A stretch of DNA of 64,000 bases from Paraburkholderia sp. BL21I4N1 (GCF_002973525.1 NZ_PVEN01000011.1:207286-271285), one strand, 5' to 3'; shown: positions 43,630 through 53,232, counted from the stretch's first letter. Translations and numbers: made by a program. Notes: generated by a model not told the origin, from the letters alone.

Positions 43630-45201
43630 TTACTTGTTCTGCGACGCCTGAATCTCCGGAGGCGTCGGCCCGCTCTGCGCAATCGGCACGGCCGACGCCG
43701 CCGGCGCCGGCGCCGCGACATCGCCCGTTTCGCGGTTCATCTGATCGATGTCCCAGCCGCCGCCCAGCGCCTTCACCAGACCGACCGACGACACCATTCG
43801 CTGTCCGGCGATGGTTTCGAGCTTCTGCTCCGCCGTGAACGCGGTGGTTTGCGCGGTCAGCACGTTGACGTAGCCGACCGTGCCCGCCTTGTACTCGTTG
43901 GTGACGATGGCGAGTGCCTGACGCGCCGAATCCACCGCTTGCCGCTGCACGGCAATTTCCTGTTCGAGGATGCGTTGTGACGCGAGATTGTCTTCGACAT
44001 CCTGGAACGCGGCGAGCACCGTTTGACGGTAGGTCGCGACGTCCTGGTCGTAGGCCGCGCGCGCGGCGTCGGTCTTCGCCTGACGCAAACCGGCGTCGAA
44101 CAGCGTCGCCGCGAGTTGCGGACCGACCGTCCAGAAACGTGACGGCATGGTCAGCAATTGCGAGAACACCGAATTCTCGTAGCCGCCCGTGGCCGACAGC
44201 GTCAAGGTCGGGAAGAACGCGGCGATCGCGACGCCGATCTGTTCGTTCGCCGCCGCGGCCTTGCGTTCCGCCGACGCAATGTCCGGCCGCCGTTCGAGCA
44301 GCGCCGAGGGCATCTGCGCGGGCACGGCGGGCGGCGTGGCAGTGAGTGGCGACGCCGGAATCGCGAAGGTCGAAGCCGGTTCGCCGACCAGCACGGCGAT
44401 TGCATGTTCGTCTTGAGCGCGCTGCACGCCGTTGTCGATCGCGGCGGCCTGCGCCGATTGCAATTGCGTTTGCGCCTGAATCACGTCGGAGCGCGCCGCG
44501 ACGCCGGCAGCGTACTGATTCTGCGTGAGCTGCAGCGAGCGCTGATAGGCCGCGACGGTATCGTCGAGCAGCTTCTGGCTGGAGTCGAGCGCGCGCAGCG
44601 AGAAGTACGTTTGCGCAAGCGTGGCCTGGGCGGATAACCGCGCGTTCGCGAGGTCGGCCGCGGCGCCTTGCTGACCGGCTTTCTGCGAATTCACCGAGCG
44701 CGCCACCGAGCCCCACAGATCCGGCTCCCAGCTCGCCTGCAATTGCACATTGAAGCTATTGTTGACGCCGGAGCGGCTCGTTGCCGTCGTCGAATTGCCG
44801 CTCGACGACGAACCGTTGCCGGAACGCGTCGCGCCCGCCGATGCACCGAGGGTCGGGAAATACGCCGCCTTCGCCTCGCCGACCAAGGCGCGCGCCTGCC
44901 GGTAAGCGGCGGCGTATTGGGCGACGGTCTGGTTCGCGACGTTCAGCTTGTCTTCGAGGGCGTTGAGTTGCGGGTCCTGATAAATCGTCCACCAGGCGCC
45001 ACGATCCTGCTGATCGGCGGGTTCCGCGACTTTCCAGCCGGGTGCCGCTTCCTTATACGAAGCGGGGATTTCCGCCGCCGGCCGCTTGTAGTCGGGGCCG
45101 ACCGCGCAAGCGGCCAGCAGGCTGGCGAGGGCAGCGGCTACCGCGATAGTCAGGGCGCGAGGCGCATAGGTCCGCGCGCGCGAGATTCGATCAGACTGCA
45201 T
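43630..45201 (-). CDS. Outer-membrane efflux lipoprotein (RND/MFS tripartite pump, NodT/OprM family)
   Basis: 523 residues. The signal peptide ends in a lipobox (LASLLAAC), Cys acylated. Two OEP repeats follow, with VGPDYKRPAAEIPASYKEA, LDKLNVANQTVAQYAAAYRQARALV-type coiled helices and YENSVFSQLL / DAGLRQAKTDAARAAYDQDVATYRQTVLAAFQDVEDNLA. It forms the trimeric channel of a drug or solvent exporter. It is divergent from marR and an EmrB-like pump 0.8-3 kb away, with no adaptor gene between. Starting at MQSDRI avoids a non-signal-like extension. Confidence 0.93.
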   Translation of the reverse strand: MQSDRISRARTYAPRALTIAVAAALASLLAACAVGPDYKRPAAEIPASYKEAAPGWKVAEPADQQDRGAWWTIYQDPQLNALEDKLNVANQTVAQYAAAYRQARALVGEAKAAYFPTLGASAGATRSGNGSSSSGNSTTATSRSGVNNSFNVQLQASWEPDLWGSVARSVNSQKAGQQGAAADLANARLSAQATLAQTYFSLRALDSSQKLLDDTVAAYQRSLQLTQNQYAAGVAARSDVIQAQTQLQSAQAAAIDNGVQRAQDEHAIAVLVGEPASTFAIPASPLTATPPAVPAQMPSALLERRPDIASAERKAAAANEQIGVAIAAFFPTLTLSATGGYENSVFSQLLTMPSRFWTVGPQLAATLFDAGLRQAKTDAARAAYDQDVATYRQTVLAAFQDVEDNLASQRILEQEIAVQRQAVDSARQALAIVTNEYKAGTVGYVNVLTAQTTAFTAEQKLETIAGQRMVSSVGLVKALGGGWDIDQMNRETGDVAAPAPAASAVPIAQSGPTPPEIQASQNK

Positions 45202-45390
45202 GCAATGGATTCCTTCAGGACGCCGTGGCGCCGGCAACGGCGGCACCACTGGCCGGGCGAGATCATGGTCTGCCGGAATGTTAGCGTATGAGCCCGCCTG
45301 AACGCGGGAAACTGAAAGGGTAATGCGGGGAAGAGCGCAGGTGTGTTACCGAGGGTGCCGCAATGGTTACGTGCCGTTACTGGCCGCGCG

Positions 45391-45792
45391 TCAAACGCGC
45401 GATTCCGTCGACTTCGTTTGACGGGCCTGTTTGCCGGCGGCCGCGCGACATGGTGCTTCGCCACGCGCCAGACACGGACCGGCGGCCGCCACCACCAGAT
45501 GTCCCGGCTGAAGCGCGGAGCCCGGCGCTGCGGCGGAATGCCCGGCATGAGCAACACTCGCCGAGGCGGCCGGCGCGCCAAGCAGCTTCACCGCGGCCAG
45601 CTTGCCGCCCTTACGCGCCCGCCGATGCTCGACCCATGCCAATACCGCCACGCCCACCGACCCGCCGGGCAGCACGAACAGCACCGCGAATAGCGCCAGT
45701 TTCCACCAGCGGTGCGGGCCTTGAAAGCTGTTCAGCGCGGAATCGGTCAGGGAGCGGCTCAAGCCGCCAAGCGTGTTTTTGAGGTACAGCAT
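45391..45792 (-). CDS. Small membrane protein of unknown function
   Basis: 133 residues from MLYLKNTLGGLSRSLTDSAL. One clear TM helix WWKLALFAVLFVLPGGSVGVAVLAWV (about 30-55), a basic cytoplasmic stretch (EHRRARKGGK), then an Ala-rich tail with a few Cys and His. An AAGGA site lies 7 bp before the ATG. No family recognised. It lies between the divergent efflux lipoprotein and marR genes on the same strand as the former. Confidence 0.65.
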   Translation of the reverse strand: MLYLKNTLGGLSRSLTDSALNSFQGPHRWWKLALFAVLFVLPGGSVGVAVLAWVEHRRARKGGKLAAVKLLGAPAASASVAHAGHSAAAPGSALQPGHLVVAAAGPCLARGEAPCRAAAGKQARQTKSTESRV

Positions 45793-45985
45793 GAGGGAAA
45801 TCCTTTTTTGCACGACGCATTTGCGGCGTGCAGACAATCGGTCAGAACATGGTCTCGGGTGGCGCGGATAGCGCGTAACTCGTTGCCTATAATAATATTG
45901 ACTATGCAATTAAATTTCAAGATACTTTGCTCCGGACGAAACCGTACCGTTGTTTTTTGACGGTTTGCCCTACGCGAAATCAGAT

Positions 45986-46013
45986 TTGACTTGTCTGCTT
46001 AGGCAGCTAAAAT
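45986..46013 (+). promoter_or_regulatory. marR promoter with operator dyad
   Basis: TTGACT (45986-45991), 16-bp spacer, TAAAAT (46008-46013). A CTGC-N4-GCAG dyad (45995-46006) fills the spacer, where a bound MarR dimer would block polymerase. It fits autorepression of marR and probably of the downstream pump. Confidence 0.6.
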
Positions 46014-46044
46014 TCGGTCTGTTCGACGATGTCCCGAAAATACG

Positions 46045-46587
46045 ATGACTGAAGGTCCCTACAAGGCAGACGAGATTCACCTCGAATCGAGTCTTGGCTA
46101 TTTCCTGTCGAAAGCGCGGAATGTGCTGGTCGAGCGGACCGACCGTGCCGTCAAGCCGCTGGGGCTGACCGCGCAGCAGATCGGCGTGGTCCTGATGTTG
46201 TCGTCGGGGCGGGCGAATACGCCGTTCGAGTTGTCGCGCGCCATGTCTTACGACAGCGGATCGATGACGCGTTTGCTCGATCGTCTTGAAAAGAAAGGCT
46301 TTATTGTGCGCACGCGCAGCGATGCGGACCGCCGCATGGTGAAGCTGGAGTTGACGCCGCAAGGCCACGAAGCCGCGCGGCAGTTGCCGGGACTCGGCGC
46401 GCAAGTGCTGAACGAACAGTTGCACGGTTTTTCCGCCGCCGACCTGGCCACGCTGATCGACCTGCTCGCGCGTTTCATCGCGAACGGTATCGGCGAGGGC
46501 GCCAGCGCGGGCTGCGGGTTGGGCGCGCACGATGAATTGCAGCAGGCATCACCCGAAGAATCGTCGCCGGAGTGCGGCGAAGCCTAA
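46045..46587 (+). CDS. MarR-family regulator of efflux (EmrR-like)
   Basis: 180 residues. MarR winged helix: SLGYFLSKARNVLVERTDRAV, LTAQQIGVVLMLSSGRANTPFELSRAMSYDSGSMTRLLDRLEKKGFIVRTRSDADRRMVKLELT in order. The C-terminal tail of about 25 residues is polar. The promoter has an operator-like dyad in its spacer. It is 136 bp upstream of the EmrB-like pump and in the same direction, so it probably represses both until a drug-like ligand binds. Confidence 0.92.
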   Translation: MTEGPYKADEIHLESSLGYFLSKARNVLVERTDRAVKPLGLTAQQIGVVLMLSSGRANTPFELSRAMSYDSGSMTRLLDRLEKKGFIVRTRSDADRRMVKLELTPQGHEAARQLPGLGAQVLNEQLHGFSAADLATLIDLLARFIANGIGEGASAGCGLGAHDELQQASPEESSPECGEA

Positions 46588-46723
46588 CCACGCGGCGCCT
46601 TTCGAGGGCGCCGATGTAAGAGGATATCTGTCTGGGCAGAGAGTGATCCGGCATACAAGCACACCGGTCGATGGGTGCGATAAAGCTGCCGCGACAAGCT
46701 TTCCCAGCTGAGGAGAAGAACCT

Positions 46724-48286
46724 ATGAGCGCCACAGCTCCCGCTGCCGCCCTACCCGCCGCCGAACCCGCGCAACTCGCGGGTGGCACGCTGGCCCTGCT
46801 TACCGTCGGCCTTGCGCTTGGCACCTTCATGGAAGTGCTCGACACGTCGATTGCGAACGTCGCGGTGCCGACCATTTCGGGCAGCCTTGGCGTGGCGACC
46901 AGCCAGGGCACCTGGGTGATCTCGTCGTATTCGGTTGCTTCGGCGATCGCGGTGCCGCTGACCGGCTGGCTTGCGCGTCGCGTGGGCGAAGTGCGGCTTT
47001 TCACACTGTCGGTGCTGCTCTTCACGATTGCCTCGGCGCTCTGCGGCTTCGCGCACAACTTCGAGTCGCTGATCGCGTTCCGGCTGCTGCAAGGGCTCGT
47101 GTCCGGGCCAATGGTGCCGCTCTCGCAGACCATTCTGATGCGCTCGTATCCACCGGAGAAGCGCGGCCTCGCGCTCGGCTTATGGGCGATGACGGTGATC
47201 TGTGCGCCGATCTTCGGCCCCGTGATGGGCGGCTATATCACCGACAACTACACGTGGCCGTGGATCTTCTACATCAACGTGCCGATCGGTTTGTTCTCGG
47301 CGGTGTGCGCCTTCCTGCTGTTGCGTGGCCGCGAGACGAAGACCACCAAACAGCGCATCGACGCGGTCGGCCTCGCGTTACTGGTGATCGGCGTGTCGTG
47401 CCTGCAGATGGTGCTCGACCTCGGCAAGGACCGTGACTGGTTCAACTCCACCTTCATCGTGACACTGGCGATCATCGCGGTGGTGTCGCTCGCGTTCATG
47501 CTGGTGTGGGAGACGACGGAGAAAGAGCCGGTCGTCGATCTCTCGCTGTTCAAGGATCGCAATTTCGCACTTGGCGTGGTGATCATTTCGTTCGGCTTCA
47601 TGGCCTTCTTCGGCTCGGTCGTCATTTTCCCGCTGTGGCTGCAGACGGTGATGGGCTACACCGCCGGGCTCGCCGGACTCGCCACCGCGCCCGTCGGTTT
47701 GCTCGCGCTGTTTTTGTCGCCGATGATAGGCCGGAACATGCACCGTCTGAATCTGCGCGTGGTGGCGAGTTTCGCGTTCATTGTGTTTGCGTTCGTCTCG
47801 ATCTGGAACTCGACCTTCACGCTCGATGTCCCGTTCAATCACGTGATCTGGCCGCGCATTGTGCAAGGCATCGGCGTGGCGTGCTTCTTTGTGCCGATGA
47901 CGACCATCACGCTCTCGAGCGTCTCGGACGAGCGGCTGGCGAGCGCGTCTGGTCTGTCGAACTTTTTCCGCACATTGTCGGGCGCGATCGGCACGGCGAT
48001 CAGTACGACGTACTGGGAAAACGACATGATTCGCCATCACGCGATGCTGACCGATTCAGTCAACGTCTATTCGGACAATACGAATGCGTATACGAATGCG
48101 TTGGCCGGCATCGGTTTGTCGGGCGACAGCCTCACCGCGCAGCTGAATCAGGTAGTGACCGCGCAGGCCTACATGATGGCCACGAATGATTTCTTCCGGA
48201 TTTCCTGCGCGGCGTTTCTCGCGCTGGCGGTGCTGGTCTGGTTCACCAGGCCACGCAAGGGCGCTGGGCCTTCGCTGGGTCATTGA
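46724..48286 (+). CDS. DHA2-family MFS multidrug exporter (EmrB-like)
   Basis: 520 residues with about 14 TM segments. Family motifs include LGTFMEVLDTSIANVAVPTISGSLG (DHA2 motif D1), WVISSYSVASAIAVPLTGWLARRVGEVRLF (motif A region), RLLQGLVSGPMVPLSQTIL and GPVMGGYITDNYTWPWIFYINVPIG (motif C region). EmrB pumps normally work with EmrA and an outer-membrane channel. Here a channel gene is present nearby but no EmrA. An AGGAGAAGAACC site precedes the ATG. Confidence 0.94.
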   Translation: MSATAPAAALPAAEPAQLAGGTLALLTVGLALGTFMEVLDTSIANVAVPTISGSLGVATSQGTWVISSYSVASAIAVPLTGWLARRVGEVRLFTLSVLLFTIASALCGFAHNFESLIAFRLLQGLVSGPMVPLSQTILMRSYPPEKRGLALGLWAMTVICAPIFGPVMGGYITDNYTWPWIFYINVPIGLFSAVCAFLLLRGRETKTTKQRIDAVGLALLVIGVSCLQMVLDLGKDRDWFNSTFIVTLAIIAVVSLAFMLVWETTEKEPVVDLSLFKDRNFALGVVIISFGFMAFFGSVVIFPLWLQTVMGYTAGLAGLATAPVGLLALFLSPMIGRNMHRLNLRVVASFAFIVFAFVSIWNSTFTLDVPFNHVIWPRIVQGIGVACFFVPMTTITLSSVSDERLASASGLSNFFRTLSGAIGTAISTTYWENDMIRHHAMLTDSVNVYSDNTNAYTNALAGIGLSGDSLTAQLNQVVTAQAYMMATNDFFRISCAAFLALAVLVWFTRPRKGAGPSLGH

Positions 48287-48302
48287 ACCCGGCCTTCGCG
48301 TT

Positions 48303-48363
48303 AAAACGAAGACGCGCGACGAAGCGAATTCTCCTTACGCTTACCGTCGCGCGTCTTCGGTTT
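48303..48363. terminator. Long hairpin terminator between convergent genes
   Basis: 15-bp perfect stem (48307-48321 with 48345-48359) plus an inner AGCG/CGCT helix, with AAAA on the left and GTTT on the right. Confidence 0.7.
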
Positions 48364-48409
48364 CGGCGTCAGCCTTAGCCTCGGCCTCGATCTCGGCCAA
48401 CGCCCTGCT

Positions 48410-48898
48410 TCACTGCGTCAGCGCTTCACCATTCGTCGGCGGGACCGACTGACCCTGCGAAACATCCGGATGTGCCGCCGGTTTCGCATCCTCCCCACTC
48501 TGCGGCGCACCGCTCGCGTCACCGCGCACATATTCCTTGAAATCGGCGCCCGCTTCCCATGGATTCGGCTTGCAACCCATCGCACCGTCGCAATGCGCGG
48601 CGAAGCCGATCGTCGCCGTGCCGTCGGGGTTCGCGGTGCGCGTGATCTGATACGCCAGCGCGCGTTTGCCGCCGTCGGGGCCGGCGGTTTGAATCAGGGT
48701 GTCGGTGGCGGATTCGATTTTGTACTTCGAGTGACCCGACACCCACGTTTGCGCGCGTTGCCACCAGACATCGCACTGCGCTTTGCTCGTGCAGGTCAAC
48801 GGCGTTGTCGCGATCTGCATCACGTCCGGGTTGACCTGCCCTTGTGTCGAACACCCCGCCGCTGCCGCACACAACGCAGCCAACAGACTTTTTTTCAT
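48410..48898 (-). CDS. Putative lipoprotein of unknown function
   Basis: 162 residues. MKKSLLAALCAAAAGC is a lipoprotein signal with the lipobox Cys at residue 16. The body has TCTSKAQCDVWWQRAQTWVSGHSKYKIESATD and AHCDGAMGCKPNPWEAGADFKEYV, with four Cys that could form disulphides. The Pro/Gly/Ser-rich C-terminus looks unstructured. The start chosen is the one with the signal peptide; the frame is open 53 codons upstream. Conserved-looking but no function known to me. Confidence 0.78.
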   Translation of the reverse strand: MKKSLLAALCAAAAGCSTQGQVNPDVMQIATTPLTCTSKAQCDVWWQRAQTWVSGHSKYKIESATDTLIQTAGPDGGKRALAYQITRTANPDGTATIGFAAHCDGAMGCKPNPWEAGADFKEYVRGDASGAPQSGEDAKPAAHPDVSQGQSVPPTNGEALTQ

Positions 48899-49064
48899 CA
48901 CGTTGATTCCTCCCTCGCTGGAGTGCGTCATGCAAGTTTGGACCGTGCGGTCGATGCGGTGTTTCATCTGCGTCAGAGAATCGTCAGAGCGTGCGGAGAA
49001 TTTGCCGATATCGCGTGGCATCCAATCGTTTTTGACGTAGACGTTACCTGCGCGCAAAGAAAAA

Positions 49065-49084
49065 GCGGCCAGTGGGCCGCTTTT
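49065..49084 (-). terminator. Terminator of gshA
   Basis: 6-bp GC stem GCGGCC/GGCCGC extended by AAAA/TTTT, 4-nt loop, 27 bp after the stop. Confidence 0.85.
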
Positions 49085-49110
49085 CGTCGTACGGGTTGAG
49101 CACCCGTTAC

Positions 49111-50727
49111 CTACACGCTGAAGCGGTTCAACGTGTAGGCCCGATAAGCCGCGACGAATGCATCGAACGAACCGACCTCTTCCTGTTCGAGCTTGGTTTG
49201 CTCCGCGAGCGATTGTGCGGCGAGGTCGGTGAAACCCTTCGTTTCCTCGGCATCCAGCGGACGCGAACGGAAATGCGCGGCATGCGCCTCGCTCTGCTCG
49301 AGGCCGAACGCGAGGAAGCTCTGCTGCTTGTCGCGCATGGTTTGCAGCACGCGTGCCGACGGTGTCAGCGACGCATCCGCGAGCTTCGCGCGTTGCGCCG
49401 CGACCGAGCGGGCATGGGCGTCGCCGCCGTGCAAAGCGTCGAGCGTTGCCGCGGCCGCGTCGATCTTGAGCATCAACTCATTGGCCCAGTCGAGCATGGC
49501 GACCGGCTGACCTTCGCGGGTCAGTTCGAGGCCGGGCTTGCGGCCTTCCATCGTCACGCGGCCGAAGTTCTGGTTCGCTTCCGCGTACGCGTCCGGCGGC
49601 AGCAACGCGCTGTCGTCGAGCGCGCAAACCAGCAGGTAAGCGTCGAGAAAGCGCGACGTCTCCAGCGAAATACCGGTCGGCTCGAACGGGTCGATGTCCA
49701 TGCAGCGCACTTCGACGTATTGCACGCCGCGTGCGGCCAGCGCATGCAGCGGACGTTCGCCCGGATAGGTGACGCGCTTCGGACGGATCGTCGAGTAAAA
49801 CTCGTTCTCGATCTGCAGCACGTTGGTGTTGATCTGCACCCACTCGCCGTCGCGTTGCGTGCCGATCGCCTCGTACGCGGGGTACGGCTGGCTCACGGCT
49901 TTCGCGAGCGCGTCGAGATAGCCCGGCAGCGTGTCGTAGTCGGCATGCAACTCGGCCTGCGCCGTGGTGTTCGAGTAGCCGAGGTCGCTCATGCGCAGGC
50001 TGGTCGCGTACGGACGGTACAGCGTGTCGGCGTCGAAGTTGTCGAGCGTGTGCTGACGATCGCGCAGGAAGCGCCGATCCAGCGCCGGCGACGCGCCGAA
50101 CAGATACATCAGCAGCCAGTTGGTGCGGCGGAAATTGCGGATCAGCGCGAGGTAGCGTTCGGACTGATAGTCGACGGCGCTCGCGGTGGATTGCTGATCG
50201 GCATGCAGCACACGCCACACTTCTTCGTTCAGCGAATAGTTGTAGTGGATGCCCGCAATACACTGCATCGTGCGGCCATAACGCAGCGCGAGACCAATGC
50301 GGTACACGTACTTCAATTTCCCGATGTTCGAGTTGCCGTAACGCGCGATCGGAATACCTTCGTCGGTGTCGGGCAGCAGGCCCGGCATCGAGTTGTTCCA
50401 CAGCATCTCGCCGTCGAGTTCCGCGTAGACGAAACGATGCAGCGTATCGAGCTTCTCCAGCGTCAGCGCGACGTCGTGCTCAGCCGGCGTAATCAGTTCG
50501 ATCAGCGCTTCGGAATAGTCGGTGGTAAGCGATGGATGCGTGAGCGCCGAACCCAGCGCGCGCGGATGCGGCGTCAAGGCGAGCTGGCCCCCGTGCGTGA
50601 CGCGCAGGCTTTCCTTTTCGATGCCGCGCAAGCCGCGCAACAGCGCGTCGCGCTGCGGGCCTGAGGTCAGCACGGACAGGCGGTGCGAGAACGCGTCGGT
50701 CGTGCGGGAAGATGTGGTGTTTGGCAT
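49111..50727 (-). CDS. gshA: Glutamate-cysteine ligase
   Basis: 538 residues, the proteobacterial (E. coli-type) family that makes gamma-glutamylcysteine for glutathione. Signature blocks are LRGIEKESLRV, LTTDYSEALIELITPA, ELDGEMLWNNSMPG, the CIAGIHYNYSLNEEVW active-site region, and EVRCMDIDPFEPTGIS. Full length. An upstream extension to 50799 lacks similarity and is left out. A single gene with its own terminator. It is separate from the YbdK-type ligase at 22.3 kb. Confidence 0.96.
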   Translation of the reverse strand: MPNTTSSRTTDAFSHRLSVLTSGPQRDALLRGLRGIEKESLRVTHGGQLALTPHPRALGSALTHPSLTTDYSEALIELITPAEHDVALTLEKLDTLHRFVYAELDGEMLWNNSMPGLLPDTDEGIPIARYGNSNIGKLKYVYRIGLALRYGRTMQCIAGIHYNYSLNEEVWRVLHADQQSTASAVDYQSERYLALIRNFRRTNWLLMYLFGASPALDRRFLRDRQHTLDNFDADTLYRPYATSLRMSDLGYSNTTAQAELHADYDTLPGYLDALAKAVSQPYPAYEAIGTQRDGEWVQINTNVLQIENEFYSTIRPKRVTYPGERPLHALAARGVQYVEVRCMDIDPFEPTGISLETSRFLDAYLLVCALDDSALLPPDAYAEANQNFGRVTMEGRKPGLELTREGQPVAMLDWANELMLKIDAAAATLDALHGGDAHARSVAAQRAKLADASLTPSARVLQTMRDKQQSFLAFGLEQSEAHAAHFRSRPLDAEETKGFTDLAAQSLAEQTKLEQEEVGSFDAFVAAYRAYTLNRFSV

Positions 50728-50918
50728 TGAGGCGAGTCGGGCGTTGTCGGCCGCCATGTGCCGCTGCGCTGCTCGCTGGCAGCACGGCGCGGTCGACAAC
50801 GTTCGGCGGAATTTTCAGTAGCGGGCACTTTAACATCTCGCCAGAACGGCTGCTTGAGGCCGCTTCGGCGGGCGTTTTCAGCGCCTGGACTCGCCCACTT
50901 CCCGCCCCGCTCGCGCTG

Positions 50919-51836
50919 TTAGCCGCCGCGTGCCGCGCCCGCCCGATCCGCAATCTCGTTCCACAGATGCATGGCCGCATACGCGCGCCAAGGCCGCCAC
51001 GCGTCGGTTCGTTCGCGCTGTTGCGCGGGCCGCGCGAGCGACGGATCGCGCGCCATGATTGCCTGCATCAGCACGAGGTCCGACGCGGGCCACGCATCGG
51101 CGTCCCGCCATACGCGCATCGCGACGTATTCAACCGTCCACGGTCCGATGCCGGGTCTCGCGAGCAATGCGGCGCGCAGCGTGGTGGTGTCGACGGTCGT
51201 GCTGTCGAGCGGTACTTCACCGGTGGCGACCGCGTGCGCGAAGCCCTGCAACGCGGCTACGCGTTTACCCGGCATGCCGATCAGCGCAAGGTCCACCGCA
51301 GCCAGCGCGGCGGGCGTCGGAAAACGCCACGCGGTGTTCTCATGCGGATGCCCTTCGATTCGCTCGCCGGCACGTTGCACCAGCCGACCGATGATCGTGG
51401 TCGCCGCTTTTACACTGACTTGCTGGCCGACGATTGCGCGCACCACCAGTTCGAAACCCGACCACGCGCCGGGAACGCGCAAACCGGGCACGGCGTCGAC
51501 CAACGGCGCGAGCCACGGGTCCGCGGCCAGGTTGGCGGCGATCTTTTTCGGCTCGGCGTGCAGATCGAACATCTTTGCAATCGGCGCGGCGAGTGCTTCT
51601 GCGTGACGGCTTGCCGGCCCGTCGATGCTCGCCATCAGACAGCGTTTGCGCGGATGCAGTCGCACGCTGAGCGTGCCGCTGTCGCCGGCCCAATCGATCG
51701 CGCGGCGATACGCGCCATCTTCGACGGCTTCGACGCCTGGCGTCGCGCGTCCACCGAAGAAACGCAGCAGACGCGGCCAGTCGAAGGGAGGTTTGAACGG
51801 GAGTTCGAGAGTTGCTACGTCTTCAAGCGTGCTCAC
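50919..51836 (-). CDS. alkA: DNA-3-methyladenine glycosylase II (AlkA-like)
   Basis: 305 residues, helix-hairpin-helix glycosylase. An N-terminal AlkA-type domain precedes the catalytic region; GFELVVRAIVGQQVSVKAA leads to the HhH motif LLARPGIGPWTVEYVAMR and catalytic Asp253 in WPASDLVLMQ. It removes alkylated purines such as 3-methyladenine. The start codon is GTG overlapping the ada stop (GTGA), so the two alkylation-repair genes are translationally coupled. Confidence 0.93.
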   Translation of the reverse strand: MSTLEDVATLELPFKPPFDWPRLLRFFGGRATPGVEAVEDGAYRRAIDWAGDSGTLSVRLHPRKRCLMASIDGPASRHAEALAAPIAKMFDLHAEPKKIAANLAADPWLAPLVDAVPGLRVPGAWSGFELVVRAIVGQQVSVKAATTIIGRLVQRAGERIEGHPHENTAWRFPTPAALAAVDLALIGMPGKRVAALQGFAHAVATGEVPLDSTTVDTTTLRAALLARPGIGPWTVEYVAMRVWRDADAWPASDLVLMQAIMARDPSLARPAQQRERTDAWRPWRAYAAMHLWNEIADRAGAARGG

Positions 51837-53020
51837 GCGACGTGATCCAGTTTGGTATGTGTGGGTTTGACGCCGGCACCCGAGCTTGCGCCGTCGGCAG
51901 CGGCTTGCTGGCGCAGGCGTGCACTGGACGAAGCGTCGCCCGCATGCTGCGCTTCATTATCGAGCAAAGCCGCCTTGCGCGGCAGACCCCAGCGATAACC
52001 GGCCAACGCTCCGCCCTTCTGCACCACCCGATGACAGGGAATCGCCAGCGCGACCGGATTCGTCGCGCACGCGCTCGCCACCGCGCGCACGGCACGCGGC
52101 GAGCCGACCGCTTCGGCGATGTCCGAATAGCTGCGCGTCTCGCCGTACGGGATGCGTCGCAGCGCATCCCAAACGCGCTGCCGGAACGCCGTGGCGGCGA
52201 CATCCAGCGGTAGATCGAAGTCCTGACGGCTGCCGCGCAAATACGCGTCGATCTGCGCGATGAACGGCGCGAGCCTGTCGGCGTCTTCCAGCAGATCGGC
52301 GTTGGCGAATTCGCCGCGCAGATCGTCGGCGAGCGTGGCTTCGTCGTCGCCGAAGCCGATCTTGCAGATGCCTTTGTCCGTCGCGGCGACCAGCACGAAA
52401 CCGAGTGACGTCGACGCGCACGCGTAACGCACGGTGAGCCCCGCGCCCTTGCGGCGAAACGCGGACGGCGCCATGCCCAACTCGGCCGACGCGCTGTCAT
52501 ACATGCGCGACGGCGAGCCGAAGCCGGCGTCGAGCGTGGCGCGCGTGACGTCGGAGCCGCTTTGCAGCGCGTTGCGCAAAGCCGCGCCGCGTTGCGCTGC
52601 CTGATACTGACGCGGCGACACGCCCACCACCCGCTTGAACAGGCGCTGGAGGTGAAACGGGCTGACGTGCACGGCGACGCTCAATTGCGAGAGCGTCAGA
52701 CGCTGCTGTGGGTCGGCATCCAGCGCCGCGCAGGCACGATTGACGATCGCCAGTTCGCGCGGCAGGCCGCCGGGCTGACAGCGTTTGCAATCGCGAAAGC
52801 CGGCGTCGCGCGCGGCCTCGGCCTCGGTGAAAAACACCACGTTCTCGCGACGCGGCTGGCGCGACGCGCACGACGGGCGGCAGAACACGCCGGTGGTCCT
52901 GACGGCGTAAAAGAACGCGCCGTCGGCCTGCGGCTCGCGGTGCGTGACGGCGTCCCAGCGGTCATCGTCGGAAGTCCAGCTCGTGGGGCCGGCAGCGTGC
53001 TCGATAGGATTGCGGGTCAT
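51833..53020 (-). CDS. ada: Bifunctional Ada: methylphosphotriester / O6-methylguanine-DNA methyltransferase and AraC-type activator
   Basis: 395 residues with all Ada parts. The N-terminal zinc domain has Cys47, Cys51, Cys78 and Cys81 (Cys47 is the acceptor that switches on activation). An AraC-type HTH follows (about 95-190). The C-terminal O6-alkylguanine transferase has acceptor Cys329 in AIPCHRVV and helix VWDALRRIPYGETRSYSDIAEAVG. It repairs DNA and activates its own operon (ada-alkA) upon methylation. A non-family tail of about 40 residues follows. The start at 53020 has GGAACC upstream. Confidence 0.96.
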   Translation of the reverse strand: MTRNPIEHAAGPTSWTSDDDRWDAVTHREPQADGAFFYAVRTTGVFCRPSCASRQPRRENVVFFTEAEAARDAGFRDCKRCQPGGLPRELAIVNRACAALDADPQQRLTLSQLSVAVHVSPFHLQRLFKRVVGVSPRQYQAAQRGAALRNALQSGSDVTRATLDAGFGSPSRMYDSASAELGMAPSAFRRKGAGLTVRYACASTSLGFVLVAATDKGICKIGFGDDEATLADDLRGEFANADLLEDADRLAPFIAQIDAYLRGSRQDFDLPLDVAATAFRQRVWDALRRIPYGETRSYSDIAEAVGSPRAVRAVASACATNPVALAIPCHRVVQKGGALAGYRWGLPRKAALLDNEAQHAGDASSSARLRQQAAADGASSGAGVKPTHTKLDHVA

Positions 53021-53197
53021 GATGGTTCCGAATGGGCGGTGTCGATGGTCACCAATGTAGGCCGCCTGCCCAAACACTACGCCTCGGTTCTTGCTCTGTC
53101 ATCGCGCTTCCCCGTCAGCGGAAACGCCCGCCGGACGGCCGTTTTGCCGAAAACTGCGACAATTTGGCCCAATATCGGGTTTTCCCTTAAAAAGTTA

Positions 53198-53226
53198 TTG
53201 CGTCGCACCAACCCTATGTGTATATT
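53198..53226 (+). promoter_or_regulatory. Putative promoter of the 53.2-kb small RNA
   Basis: TTGCGT (53198-53203), 17-bp spacer, TATATT (53221-53226). The -10 is good, the -35 weak; an AT-rich stretch (CTTAAAAAGTTA) lies just upstream. Confidence 0.4.
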
Positions 53227-53232
53227 AGTCCT

